20,603 nucleotides of DNA. Source: DATECU01 sp035286745 (GTDB lineage: Bacteria > Acidobacteriota > Vicinamibacteria > Fen-336). The notes beneath the pieces are model-generated. The model made no database searches. It saw nothing but the letters and a program-made list of their open reading frames with translations, and was not told where the DNA came from. Location of the stretch: assembly GCA_035286745.1 (NCBI GenBank), contig DATECU010000012.1, forward strand, positions 1 through 20,603. Reading direction: 5' to 3'. Below are positions 1 through 7,137 of this stretch, piece after piece (the first letter of the stretch is position 1; every line of letters begins with the position of its first letter). A program made the position numbers and the translations under genes.

Positions 1-89
1 TGGAGGCAGCGGGTTTCGTGGTGGCACCCTTCCTGCACGGAGCGGCAGCGTCGGGGCCAGAGAGCAAGCCCCGAAAAAAGGAGCTTCAA
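1..89. other. Upstream leader of the barrel gene
   Basis: This holds the ribosome site of the barrel gene (AAGGAG at 78-83) in an A-rich run. I see no further gene or clear promoter in it. Confidence 0.4.
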
Positions 90-770
90 ATGTCTCGATC
101 GCTTGTGGCGGCATCCCTGACCCTGGGCCTGCTGGCGGGCGTGCCGGCCTCAGGACTGGCCGGTGGGATCGAAGTGAGGGGCGGCGGCTTTGCTCCTCGA
201 GCCCAGAGCAACCTCTTCAGCGATGTGTCCGAGCTCTACAACGTCGACAAGAAGGACTGGGCCGGCGGCAGCGGGGGTATCGAGTTCAGCATGAAGCTGG
301 TGCCGAACCTGGAGCTGGGCTTCCACGTGGACGGCTACCACCGGACCCTCGACTCTCACTATCGGGACTACACCCGTGACAGCGGTCGCGAGATCTCCCA
401 GGCCCTGGAGCTGAGCGTGGTTCCGGTGGGCGTTTCCCTGCGCTTGGTGCCGACCAGCCGCCATGCGCGGCTGGCGCCTTACGCTACGGTCGGTGCGGAC
501 CTCTTCTACTATCGCTATGAGGAGTACGGGGAGTTCATCGATTTTCACACCCCGGGGCTCGACATCAGCTCCGACTCCTTCATCTCCGAGGGGGTGGCCC
601 CGGGCTTTCACGTCGCCGGGGGGCTCCGGGTTCCCATCGGACCCGTCTTCGCCTTCACGGGCGAGGTCCGCTACCAGTGGGCGAAGACGGACATGCCGGA
701 CGACTTCCGGGAGAACAAGATCGACCTCTCGGGCGCGGGCGTAACCCTGGGCATGCTGTTCAGGTTCTAG
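90..770 (+). CDS. Small outer-membrane beta-barrel protein
   Basis: 226 residues. The start at 90 is chosen because AAGGAG lies at 78-83, six bases upstream, and the protein then begins with a typical signal peptide: a basic start, a hydrophobic stretch to about residue 22, and an Ala-X-Ala-like site near GLAGG. An in-frame start further upstream (18) would put 24 polar residues before the signal peptide. The mature part alternates polar and hydrophobic residues, is rich in Gly, Tyr and Phe, and ends in Leu-Phe-Arg-Phe. A terminal Phe is the classic signal for the BAM assembly machinery. From this I infer an eight-strand OmpA/OmpW-like barrel in the outer membrane. No ligand or specific family is recognised. 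A hairpin and a putative promoter separate it from the ABC genes, so it is probably its own unit. Confidence 0.75.
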   Translation: MSRSLVAASLTLGLLAGVPASGLAGGIEVRGGGFAPRAQSNLFSDVSELYNVDKKDWAGGSGGIEFSMKLVPNLELGFHVDGYHRTLDSHYRDYTRDSGREISQALELSVVPVGVSLRLVPTSRHARLAPYATVGADLFYYRYEEYGEFIDFHTPGLDISSDSFISEGVAPGFHVAGGLRVPIGPVFAFTGEVRYQWAKTDMPDDFRENKIDLSGAGVTLGMLFRF

Positions 771-781
771 TCGAGCCAAGA

Positions 782-820
782 GAGGGCGTGATACGATCGC
801 CGCCTCGTTCACGCCCCCTC
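782..820 (+). terminator. Hairpin after the barrel gene
   Basis: GAGGGCGTGA (782-791) pairs with TCACGCCCCCTC (809-820), leaving a bulge in the right arm and a 17-base loop. No T-tract follows, so this is a possible factor-dependent or weak terminator only. The loop overlaps the candidate -10 of the next gene. Confidence 0.3.
789..797 (+). promoter_or_regulatory. Putative extended -10 promoter for the ABC operon
   Basis: TGA-TACGAT reads as an extended -10 (TGN followed by TANNAT) 37 bases before the GTG start at 835. No convincing -35 hexamer lies at the right distance. The same pattern recurs before other plus-strand units in this window, which raises its credibility. Confidence 0.35.
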
Positions 821-834
821 GAAGATCCTGAACC

Positions 835-2514
835 GTGTCGCGGCGCGCCTCATCGCTAGGCCCCATCGATCTCGGCTTGCTGGGGAGCCTGTTCTTCGTG
901 GTGCCGGTCGTGCTCCTGGGCAGCTCCTATCTGCGGCCCTACGACGCCCCGGAGCTGGACCCTCGACCGGCACTGCTGCCCCTTTACCTGCTGCTCTCCC
1001 TGGCTCGCCTGGGTGCCGCCTACGGCATGGCCCTGCTGGCGGCGCTGGCTACCGGCTACCTGGCGGCTCGCTCGGCGGCCGCCCGACGCATCATCCTGCC
1101 CAGCCTTGATGTGCTCCAGTCGGTCCCCATCCTGGGCTTCTTCCCGGTGGCGGTGGGCTTCTTCATCGGTGTCTTCCACGGCTCGGCGCTGGGGGTCGAG
1201 TGCGCCGCGGTGTTCCTCATCTTCACCTCGATGTTCTGGAACCTGGCGTTTGGCGTCTACGAGAGCCTGATCACCCTGCCCGAGGACCTGGTGGTGGCCG
1301 CGGACCAGATCGGCCTGCGCGGGTCCCTGCGCTGGAGCCGTCTGATTCTGCCTGCGGTGATGCCGGGCGTGCTCTACAACTCGCTGGTCTCCTGGGCCAA
1401 CGGCTGGTACTTCCTGATCGCCAGCGAGATCATCGCCGTGGGGCCAGCTCGTTATACGCTGCCGGGTCTGGGGAGCTACCTGGCTCAGTCGGTGGTGGTG
1501 GGCCGCCACCAGCAGACCCTGCTCGCCATCCTGGTGCTGCTGGCCACCACGGTGGGGATGCACCTCCTGCTGTGGGGCCCCCTCGACACCTGGGCCGAGC
1601 GGTTTCGATTCGAGGAGAGCGGCGGCCACCCGCGCACGCCGCCCATCGCCAGGGCTCTGGGTCGCAGCCGGATCGTGAGGTGGGTGACCCGGAAGCTGGT
1701 CGTGCCCTCGGGCCAGCAGGCCTTGACCGTGGCCGGGACGGTCCTGCACGCGGTCACCACCCACTCTCGGCTGGTGGGCGTCGCGCTGGCGCTGGCGGTC
1801 CCGCTCGCGGTCTGGGGCCTGGGTCGCCGGCTCTACCTGCTCTTCGTCAGCCGGGCCCTGTCGCCCGAGATTCGGGACATCCCCCTCGACCTGGTGCTGA
1901 GCTTCCTGCGGGTCGCGCTGGGGGTCGCGGTCTCGGCCGCGCTGGCGATCCCGGTCGCCTATGCGATCGCCTGCCGGCCACGCTGGCGGGGGACCGCCCT
2001 CGCCGTCATCCAGATCTTCGCCAGCATCCCCGCCACCGCCTTCTTCCCCCTGATCGTTGTGCTGCTCACCTGGGGCCTGGCCATGAACGGCGGGACCGTG
2101 CTCTTGGCTCTCACCACCATGTTCTGGTACGTGCTCTTCAACGTGCTGGGGGCGACCACCGCGATTCCCAAGGAGATGCAGGAGGCCGCCCTCACCCTGG
2201 GTCTCGGGGGCCGGCGTTACCTGTGGCGGGTGGTGGTGCCAGCGGTGATCCCGGGCCTCATCACCGGCTCGGTGACCGCCTGGGGAGCGGGCTGGAACGC
2301 GCTCATCCTCTGCGAGTACATCGAGGCGGGGGGGCGGGTCTTCAGCGTGCGCGGGATCGGCGCCACCCTGGACCGCGCCAACTATGGCTCGGGGGACATG
2401 CAGGTGGTAGCGGCCAGCCTGCTCGCCATGGTGTTGCTGATCGTGGCGGTGAACCGCCTCTTCTGGGATCCACTCTATCAGCGGGCTGCCCGCCGCTATA
2501 AGATGGACGCTTGA
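835..2514 (+). CDS. ABC transporter permease with two fused permease domains (anion type)
   Basis: 559 residues with about 11-12 hydrophobic segments. The sequence is internally duplicated: two binding-protein-dependent permease domains (about 55-250 and 350-550) are joined by a charged linker near 255-290. Each half carries an EAA loop, the contact site for the ATPase, at about 153-176 (AADQIGLRG...LPAVMPG) and 450-473 (EAALTLGLGG...VPAVIPG). This resembles the duplicated-permease group related to nitrate/sulfonate/taurine transporters (SsuC/TauC-like, COG4986 as I recall it). One polypeptide would therefore supply both membrane halves. The GTG start at 835 has only a weak ribosome site, so the N-terminus is uncertain. 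The ATPase follows directly. No substrate-binding protein is encoded nearby, and the substrate is unknown. Confidence 0.88.
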   Translation: MSRRASSLGPIDLGLLGSLFFVVPVVLLGSSYLRPYDAPELDPRPALLPLYLLLSLARLGAAYGMALLAALATGYLAARSAAARRIILPSLDVLQSVPILGFFPVAVGFFIGVFHGSALGVECAAVFLIFTSMFWNLAFGVYESLITLPEDLVVAADQIGLRGSLRWSRLILPAVMPGVLYNSLVSWANGWYFLIASEIIAVGPARYTLPGLGSYLAQSVVVGRHQQTLLAILVLLATTVGMHLLLWGPLDTWAERFRFEESGGHPRTPPIARALGRSRIVRWVTRKLVVPSGQQALTVAGTVLHAVTTHSRLVGVALALAVPLAVWGLGRRLYLLFVSRALSPEIRDIPLDLVLSFLRVALGVAVSAALAIPVAYAIACRPRWRGTALAVIQIFASIPATAFFPLIVVLLTWGLAMNGGTVLLALTTMFWYVLFNVLGATTAIPKEMQEAALTLGLGGRRYLWRVVVPAVIPGLITGSVTAWGAGWNALILCEYIEAGGRVFSVRGIGATLDRANYGSGDMQVVAASLLAMVLLIVAVNRLFWDPLYQRAARRYKMDA

Positions 2515-2561
2515 CCTCGACCCAGGCCCTCTTGCCAACGCCGCCGCCGGAGGGTGGGGTT

Positions 2562-3317
2562 GTGTCCGCGGGTAAGGTGCTCTTGCACATGGAGGGAGTG
2601 GAGCAGCTCTTCGACGGCAAGATCCGCATCCTGGGCCCCTTGGATCTGGAGGTTCGGGAGGACGAGTTCCTGGCTCTGGTCGGCCCCTCGGGATCGGGCA
2701 AGAGTACGCTGCTTCGGATTGCGGCCGGCGTGTTGCGTCCCACCCGAGGCGCGGTGCGGGTCGGTGGCCAGTTGTTGCGAGGCGTCAACCCAGAGGCCGC
2801 CGTGGTCTTCCAGTCGTTTGCGCTCTTCCCCTGGATGACGGTGGTAGAGAACGTCGCCGTAGGCCTGGAAGCGCGGAAGCTCGGCCTGCGGGAGTGTCTC
2901 CGGCGGTCCGAGAAGTACCTGGAGCTGGTGGGTCTCTCGGGCTACGAGCGAGCCTACCCCCGCGAGCTGTCCAGAGGGATGAAGCAACTGGTGGGGCTGG
3001 CCCGCGCCCTGGCCCTGGAGCCGGAGCTGCTCTGCATGGACGAGCCGTTCTCGGCCCTGGACGTGCTGACGGCTCGCACCGTGCGCGATCTGGTCCTCGA
3101 TCTCTGGCAGTCGCCTTCGGTGCCCACCAAGAGCATCCTGCTGGTCACCCACAGCATCGAGGAGGCGGTGGCCCTTTCCGATCGGGTGGTGGTGCTCAAG
3201 GCCAACCCGGGCCGGATCGCCGAGGTGATGGACCTGCGGCATCTGCCGCGGCCCCGCAAGGCGGACACCCCGGCGGTCCGAGATGCCGTCGATCGCATGT
3301 ACACGCTCTTGGTTTGA
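2562..3317 (+). CDS. ABC transporter ATP-binding protein (nitrate/sulfonate type)
   Basis: 251 residues from the GTG at 2562, which has GGAGGG at 2549-2554 with a seven-base spacer. A TTG at 2511 is also open and would overlap the permease stop by four bases (TTGA), adding 17 Pro-rich residues with no family likeness; both starts are possible. Motifs seen in order are Walker A GPSGSGKST, a Q-loop (VVFQSFALFPW), Walker B LLCMDEPFSALD and an H-loop LLVTHSIEEAV. The signature reads LSRGMKQLVGLARAL, where relatives usually have LSGGMKQRV. It powers the double permease encoded just upstream. In close relatives the chain continues into a C-terminal AAA-associated domain. Here it stops after DRMYTLLV, and that domain is the next gene, 13 bases downstream in another frame. 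Confidence 0.9.
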   Translation: MSAGKVLLHMEGVEQLFDGKIRILGPLDLEVREDEFLALVGPSGSGKSTLLRIAAGVLRPTRGAVRVGGQLLRGVNPEAAVVFQSFALFPWMTVVENVAVGLEARKLGLRECLRRSEKYLELVGLSGYERAYPRELSRGMKQLVGLARALALEPELLCMDEPFSALDVLTARTVRDLVLDLWQSPSVPTKSILLVTHSIEEAVALSDRVVVLKANPGRIAEVMDLRHLPRPRKADTPAVRDAVDRMYTLLV

Positions 3318-3330
3318 GGAGAAGGAACTG

Positions 3331-3810
3331 ATGACGGATGCGCCACAACCTCTGCCCCACGCGCCTATCGGCATGGTCCTGGGGCTCCTCGAGCACCTTC
3401 GGGAGGTCCCGGGCTGCCGGGAGGACCTGTACAAGCTCGGTGGGCCTCTGGGCTACGAGCTGGACGACCTGCTGCCGGTTACCGAGGCGGCCAAGCGCCT
3501 GGGATTGGTCGAGATCGCGTCGGGGGACATCGAGCTGACCGAGGAGGGCCGGGCCCTGGCCGCCGCCGAAGAACCCGAGCGCAAGCAGCGGGTGGGGGAG
3601 CGCCTCAAGGGGTTTCCGCTCATCGTGGAGATCTACCGGGCGGCGGCAAAGGGCCACGGACGAGTTCCCAGGGAGTCCTTCCTGGAACGGCTCGAGGACC
3701 ACTTCTCGCGAGCCGAGGCCGAGCGGCAGCTCTCGACTGCCCTGGACTGGGCGCGCTATGGGGAGGTCTTCGACTTCGATCCCGACTCCGAGGAGTTCTT
3801 CCTCGCCTGA
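3331..3810 (+). CDS. Free-standing AAA-associated C-terminal domain of the ABC ATPase
   Basis: 159 residues, starting at the ATG at 3331 behind a strong ribosome site (GAGGAGAAGGA, 3316-3326) that overlaps the ATPase stop. The sequence matches what I know of the AAA_assoc_C domain (PF09821 from memory): a GLLEHL segment, then EDLYKLGGPLGYELDDLLPV, a winged-helix-like ELTEEGRALA stretch, and a C-terminal ERQLSTALDWARYGEVFDFD. In most relatives this domain is fused to the end of a nitrate/sulfonate-type ABC ATPase. Here it is a separate cistron with its own start, so it probably binds the ATPase in trans, as a regulatory or sensing subunit. It is cytoplasmic. Its precise role is unknown even in fused proteins. 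Confidence 0.75.
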   Translation: MTDAPQPLPHAPIGMVLGLLEHLREVPGCREDLYKLGGPLGYELDDLLPVTEAAKRLGLVEIASGDIELTEEGRALAAAEEPERKQRVGERLKGFPLIVEIYRAAAKGHGRVPRESFLERLEDHFSRAEAERQLSTALDWARYGEVFDFDPDSEEFFLA

Positions 3811-3816
3811 GACCCG

Positions 3817-4464
3817 ATGGCCAAGCTGCTCACCTGGATTCAGACCGCGTTGATCCCCGCCATGGGCCCCTGGGGTCTGTTCGTCGTGGCTTTTCTCGAC
3901 TCCTCGGTCCTGAGCCTCCCCGAGGTCAACGACCTCCTGGTGGTGGCGGGATCGGCCGCCCAACCTCGGCTGGCCTGGCTGTTCGTCGTGCTCAGCACCT
4001 TGGGCTCGCTGGCGGGGTGTCTGGTGCTGTGGCACCTGGGACGGCGAGGCGGCGAAGCGATGCTGGCCAAGAGGTTCGGCCCAGCCCGGCTGGAGAGAAC
4101 GCGAGCCACCTATCGGCGCTGGAGGTTCTGGGCGCTGGCCCTGCCGGCCCTGCTCCCGCCGCCGGTACCCCTCAAGGCCTTCGTGTTTGCCGCCGGCGCC
4201 TTCGGCATGAGCTGGCGGCGCCTGTCGGTGACCATCGCCCTGGCCCGCGGGGCTCGCTATGGGCTGTGGGCGGTGCTGGGCGTTCTCTACGGTCGATCGG
4301 CGGTGGGCATGCTGCGCCGCTTCGACCTCTGGTTCGCGCAGCACACCCAGATCGTGCTGGTGGCCTCGCTGAGCCTGCTGCTGGTGGCGGTGGCGGTGTG
4401 GCTGGTGCGCCGGCGGGGGCGCCAGAGCGGCGAGCCCCTTCCCACGGTGGGCGAGGTCGGCTGA
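3817..4464 (+). CDS. VTT/DedA-type (YqaA-like) membrane protein
   Basis: 215 residues, starting six bases after the previous stop, with no clear ribosome site of its own, so it is probably translationally coupled. It has about five hydrophobic segments. The family pattern is visible: a first membrane segment followed by FLDSSVLSLPEVNDLLVV, a Gly-rich transmembrane stretch (GSLAGCLVLWHLGRRGGE), then LPALLPPPVPLKAFVFAAGAFGMSWRR. The last matches the conserved re-entrant Pro/Gly region of the SNARE-associated (VTT) fold. DedA-superfamily proteins are linked to lipid carrier or phospholipid transport and membrane-potential homeostasis; YqaA-like members are largely uncharacterised. Its place at the end of the ABC unit suggests co-expression but does not prove shared function. 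A basic tail (RRRGRQSGE) ends the protein. Confidence 0.82.
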   Translation: MAKLLTWIQTALIPAMGPWGLFVVAFLDSSVLSLPEVNDLLVVAGSAAQPRLAWLFVVLSTLGSLAGCLVLWHLGRRGGEAMLAKRFGPARLERTRATYRRWRFWALALPALLPPPVPLKAFVFAAGAFGMSWRRLSVTIALARGARYGLWAVLGVLYGRSAVGMLRRFDLWFAQHTQIVLVASLSLLLVAVAVWLVRRRGRQSGEPLPTVGEVG

Positions 4465-4470
4465 GGCTTC

Positions 4471-4479
4471 TGCTAAGAT
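4471..4479 (+). promoter_or_regulatory. Putative extended -10 promoter for ctpA
   Basis: TGC-TAAGAT is an extended -10 with a good TANNAT core, 23 bases before the ATG at 4503. No recognisable -35 is present. It lies just after the stop of the VTT gene, so the protease could be transcribed separately from the ABC unit. Confidence 0.4.
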
Positions 4480-4502
4480 CGCGAGGAGGAGGATAGGTCC
4501 CG

Positions 4503-6206
4503 ATGAGAATGACGCGCCTGGGCCGGGTGAGCGTGGTGCTGCTCGCGGCCTCCACCCTGGCCGGCGGCCTGCTGGGCGGCCGGGTGCTGGCGGGCACCAC
4601 CCGCCTGTCCGAGCACGTGCGCCTGTACTCGGCGGTGCTCGACGCCATCGAGGCCAACTACGCCGAAGAGCTGACCAGCGACAAGCTGGTGTCGGCTTCG
4701 ATTCGGGAGATGCTGAGGACGCTCGACCCCCACTCGAGCTTCCTGGAGACCAAGGCCTACTCGCAGCTCCAGGAGAAACAGCGGGGGTCGTACTACGGCC
4801 TGGGCATTACCGTGCAGGCCATTGACGGCAACATCACCGTGGTCTCCCCCTTCGAGGGGACTCCCGCCTACCGATTAGGGATCCGGGCCGGCGACGTGAT
4901 CAGTCGCATCGAGGCCGAGGACGCGCGGGGGATGCCGATCGACGATGCGGTGAAGCGGCTCCGGGGCCCCAAGGGAACCGCGGTGCGCATCACCATCGTG
5001 CGCCAGGGCTACGATGCGCCACTCGAGTTCACCGTCATCCGCGACGAGATCCCCCTGCACGCGGTGCCCTACTTCTTCATGGCGGCTCCCCGAACCGGCT
5101 ACATTCGGCTCCAGGACTTCAACGAGACCACGGCCTGCCGGCCGATCGAGGCCAAGGGCTGCCAGAAGGAGCTGGAGAAGGCGCTTTCGAGCCTGCTCAA
5201 GGATGGCGCCAGCGCCATCGTCCTCGACATCCGAGACAACCCGGGAGGCCTCCTCGATCAGTCCTTCGCGGTAGCCAACCTGTTCTTGAAGAAGGGGCAG
5301 CTGGTGGTGTCGACCAAGGGGCGCCTCCGCCGCGACGAGTCGAGCTACCTGGCCGAGGGCGAGAGCCCCTATCGTGAGGTGCCGCTGGTGGTCCTCACCT
5401 CGAAGCACTCGGCCAGTGCGTCCGAGATCGTGGCCGGCGCTATCCAGGACCACGACCGCGGGCTGCTGGTGGGGGAAACCACGTTCGGCAAGGGCCTGGT
5501 GCAGACCATCATGCCCCTGCGCAGCTCGCGGGGCTACGCGCTGGCCCTGACCACGGCCCGGTACTACACCCCCTCGGGGAGGCTCATCCAGCGGGACTAC
5601 GGCAGTACCGCTCTCGACGACTACTACTCGCCGCCCAAGCCGCGGCGCACCTGCGACGAGGTGGGTAGCGATGCCAAGCTCACCGACGCCGGACGCAAGG
5701 TGTACGGGGGCGATGGTGTTACCCCCGACTACTGCATCGAGCCCACCACGCCCTCCAAGTTCATGGCCTACTTGATGGCGCGCCAGGCGTTCATCGGTTT
5801 CTCCCGCGGCTTCGCCCCCGCCGAGACCAACGGCAAGGCCGACATCGCCGGCGCCGGCTCCCGGCCCGACGCCAGCGTCGGCAAGGTGAAGGTGATTGCC
5901 CCTAGCTTTCAGGTGGATGACCGGGTGCTGGCCGACTTTAGGGCCTACCTCGACAGCCGCAAGCTCAAGTACACCGAGGAGGATCTGGAGTCCAACCGCC
6001 AGGCTCTGGTGCAAGAGCTCACCGAAGAGGTCCTGAAGCAGGTCTTCGGCGAGGGGGCCGCCCGCCGCCGGTCGCTGGCCTGGGATCCGCAGTTCCAGCG
6101 CGCACTGGAGGTCTTGCCCAGGGCCGAGCAGTTGCTCCGGGATCCCCAGCGGTTCTTGGCCGACCAGGAGGCGAGCAAGCGTTTGGCAGCCGGCAGCCGC
6201 CGCTAG
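4503..6206 (+). CDS. ctpA: C-terminal processing peptidase, S41 family (CtpA/Prc-like)
   Basis: 567 residues behind a strong ribosome site (GAGGAGGAGGA, 4483-4493). An N-terminal signal or anchor helix (about 8-31) places it in the periplasm. A PDZ domain spans about 97-178 (YYGLGITVQ...GIRAGDVI) and the protease domain about 195-365. The expected serine/lysine dyad is present: Ser305 in SASASEI and Lys330 in FGKG, the 25-residue spacing known for the family. An IRDNPGGLL motif (about 243-251) is also typical. This group cleaves exposed hydrophobic C-termini of envelope proteins. Unusual points are four cysteines in the exported part (212, 220, 384, 411), which could form disulfides, and about 150 residues of extra sequence after the catalytic core with a helical, charged end. 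The next gene, 133 bases on, is the envelope-stress protein PspA. Confidence 0.92.
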   Translation: MRMTRLGRVSVVLLAASTLAGGLLGGRVLAGTTRLSEHVRLYSAVLDAIEANYAEELTSDKLVSASIREMLRTLDPHSSFLETKAYSQLQEKQRGSYYGLGITVQAIDGNITVVSPFEGTPAYRLGIRAGDVISRIEAEDARGMPIDDAVKRLRGPKGTAVRITIVRQGYDAPLEFTVIRDEIPLHAVPYFFMAAPRTGYIRLQDFNETTACRPIEAKGCQKELEKALSSLLKDGASAIVLDIRDNPGGLLDQSFAVANLFLKKGQLVVSTKGRLRRDESSYLAEGESPYREVPLVVLTSKHSASASEIVAGAIQDHDRGLLVGETTFGKGLVQTIMPLRSSRGYALALTTARYYTPSGRLIQRDYGSTALDDYYSPPKPRRTCDEVGSDAKLTDAGRKVYGGDGVTPDYCIEPTTPSKFMAYLMARQAFIGFSRGFAPAETNGKADIAGAGSRPDASVGKVKVIAPSFQVDDRVLADFRAYLDSRKLKYTEEDLESNRQALVQELTEEVLKQVFGEGAARRRSLAWDPQFQRALEVLPRAEQLLRDPQRFLADQEASKRLAAGSRR

Positions 6207-6258
6207 ATCGGCGCCCGGGGCACCGGCGCGAGGGAGCGTTGATGGGGGCTCCCGCGCG

Positions 6259-6267
6259 TGCTAGTCT
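6259..6267 (+). promoter_or_regulatory. Putative extended -10 promoter for pspA
   Basis: TGC-TAGTCT matches TGN-TANNNT 71 bases before the PspA start. It is weaker than the other examples, and no -35 or sigma-54 GG/GC signature was seen in the 132-base gap. Confidence 0.25.
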
Positions 6268-6288
6268 TCGACGTTTCTCCGGACGGAA

Positions 6289-6325
6289 GCAAGGCCTTGC
6301 GGGCGGCAGGGAGCGCGCTCGCGAG
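6289..6325. promoter_or_regulatory. Cluster of short palindromes in the pspA leader
   Basis: The 132-base gap before pspA contains a perfect 12-base palindrome, GCAAGGCCTTGC (6289-6300). A 10-base one, GAGCGCGCTC (6311-6320), and an 8-base one, CTCGCGAG (6318-6325), follow. They lie between the candidate -10 and the ribosome site, where an operator or leader structure could act. GC-rich palindromes also arise by chance. Confidence 0.25.
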
Positions 6326-6338
6326 AGGGAGGCAGGCA

Positions 6339-7076
6339 ATGTTCACTCGCATAGCGCGTTTCTTCAAGGCGATCTTCAACGCCATCCTCGGCGAAGCCGA
6401 GGGCCAGATCCCGGTCTCCATGCTCGAGGAATCGGTGCGGGAGATGCTCGACAACCTGCGGGCGCTCCGAGAGGCGACGGCCACCACCATCGCTTTCGAG
6501 ACCAAGTCCAAGCGCGAGCTGGATGCGCAGAACGGCAGGGTCAAGAACCTGGACGCCCAGGCCGAAGAGGCCCTGCGCCAGGGGAACGAGAAGCTGGCCC
6601 GCAGGGCACTCCAGCTTCAGGCGGAGGCCAAGGGCACCCGGGAACGGGCCGAGCAGACCCACAAGGCCTCCAAGCTCCGGGCCGACAACGCTCGAGGGAA
6701 GCTCAAGGTGGAGGAGGAACGGGTTCAGGGCAAGATCCGCCAACTGGGCGAGCTCAAGGCCATCCACGCCATGAACGATGCCCAGCGCCGGATGCAGTCC
6801 ATCACCGACGAGTACAACATCGACGGCGCCATGTCGGTCTTCGACAAGACCGCCGCGAACATCCAGGAGAACGCCGACAAGCTCTCGGCCATGGACACCA
6901 TCGCGGTCTCCGAAGGCGCGGAGCTGGATCGCCAGCTGGCCGCCATCAGCCAGAAGACCGAAGTGGACGCTGCCCTTGAAGCCATGAAGGCCCGGATGGC
7001 CGAAGCACCGGTGGCAGGATCCGCGGCGCCCGCCAAGGGCAAGGAGAAGGTCTCCTCGGCCTTCGAGGAGAAGTAG
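6339..7076 (+). CDS. pspA: PspA/IM30 family envelope-stress protein
   Basis: 245 residues, the usual size for the family. The ATG at 6339 is chosen because AGGGAGG (6326-6332) precedes it and because the protein then starts with the hallmark amphipathic helix FTRIARFFKAIFNAILGEAE. Further upstream starts in the same frame lack this. Residues about 25-215 are almost entirely charged heptad-type helix (VREMLDNLRALREATATTIA, then long Lys/Glu/Gln-rich stretches) as in ESCRT-III-like PspA/Vipp1 scaffolds. A short Ala/Pro/Lys-rich tail follows. Such proteins polymerise on the inner membrane to keep it sealed under stress. No pspF, pspB or pspC is adjacent, so control must differ from the enterobacterial system. 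The upstream CtpA-type protease also serves the envelope. Confidence 0.88.
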   Translation: MFTRIARFFKAIFNAILGEAEGQIPVSMLEESVREMLDNLRALREATATTIAFETKSKRELDAQNGRVKNLDAQAEEALRQGNEKLARRALQLQAEAKGTRERAEQTHKASKLRADNARGKLKVEEERVQGKIRQLGELKAIHAMNDAQRRMQSITDEYNIDGAMSVFDKTAANIQENADKLSAMDTIAVSEGAELDRQLAAISQKTEVDAALEAMKARMAEAPVAGSAAPAKGKEKVSSAFEEK

Positions 7077-7081
7077 GCCTG

Positions 7082-7124
7082 CGGAGCCGGGCGGCGGCTG
7101 CTCCCGGGCGGCTTCCCGGCTCCG
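7082..7124 (+). terminator. Hairpin between pspA and uvrA
   Basis: CGGAGCCGGG (7082-7091) pairs perfectly over 10 bases with CCCGGCTCCG (7115-7124), with a 23-base GC-rich loop. It lies just after the pspA stop and is followed by ACGATTCCTTGG, which is not a clean T-tract. It is a plausible terminator, or a leader structure for uvrA, whose ATG is 13 bases beyond the stem. Confidence 0.45.
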
Positions 7125-7137
7125 ACGATTCCTTGGC

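Noticed and set aside
1200..2501. A 433-residue plus-strand frame inside the permease gene
   Set aside because: Gly/Pro/Arg/His-rich out-of-frame reading of a confirmed gene; no motif and no ribosome site.
856..2538. A 560-residue open frame on the minus strand opposite the ABC permease
   Set aside because: It is rich in Gln, His, Arg and Gly with no domain, the usual look of a high-GC antisense shadow. The plus strand has clear permease motifs.
3283..3330. An earlier start at 3283 for the small AAA-associated protein
   Set aside because: It would lie inside the ATPase gene and add residues unlike the family. The ATG at 3331 has a strong ribosome site.
3196..4344. A 382-residue minus-strand frame across the small domain and VTT genes
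   Set aside because: Gln/Gly/Arg-rich antisense frame spanning two real genes.
6258..6338. An earlier start for PspA at 6258
   Set aside because: It would put 27 non-family residues before the conserved amphipathic helix, and the ATG at 6339 has a good ribosome site.
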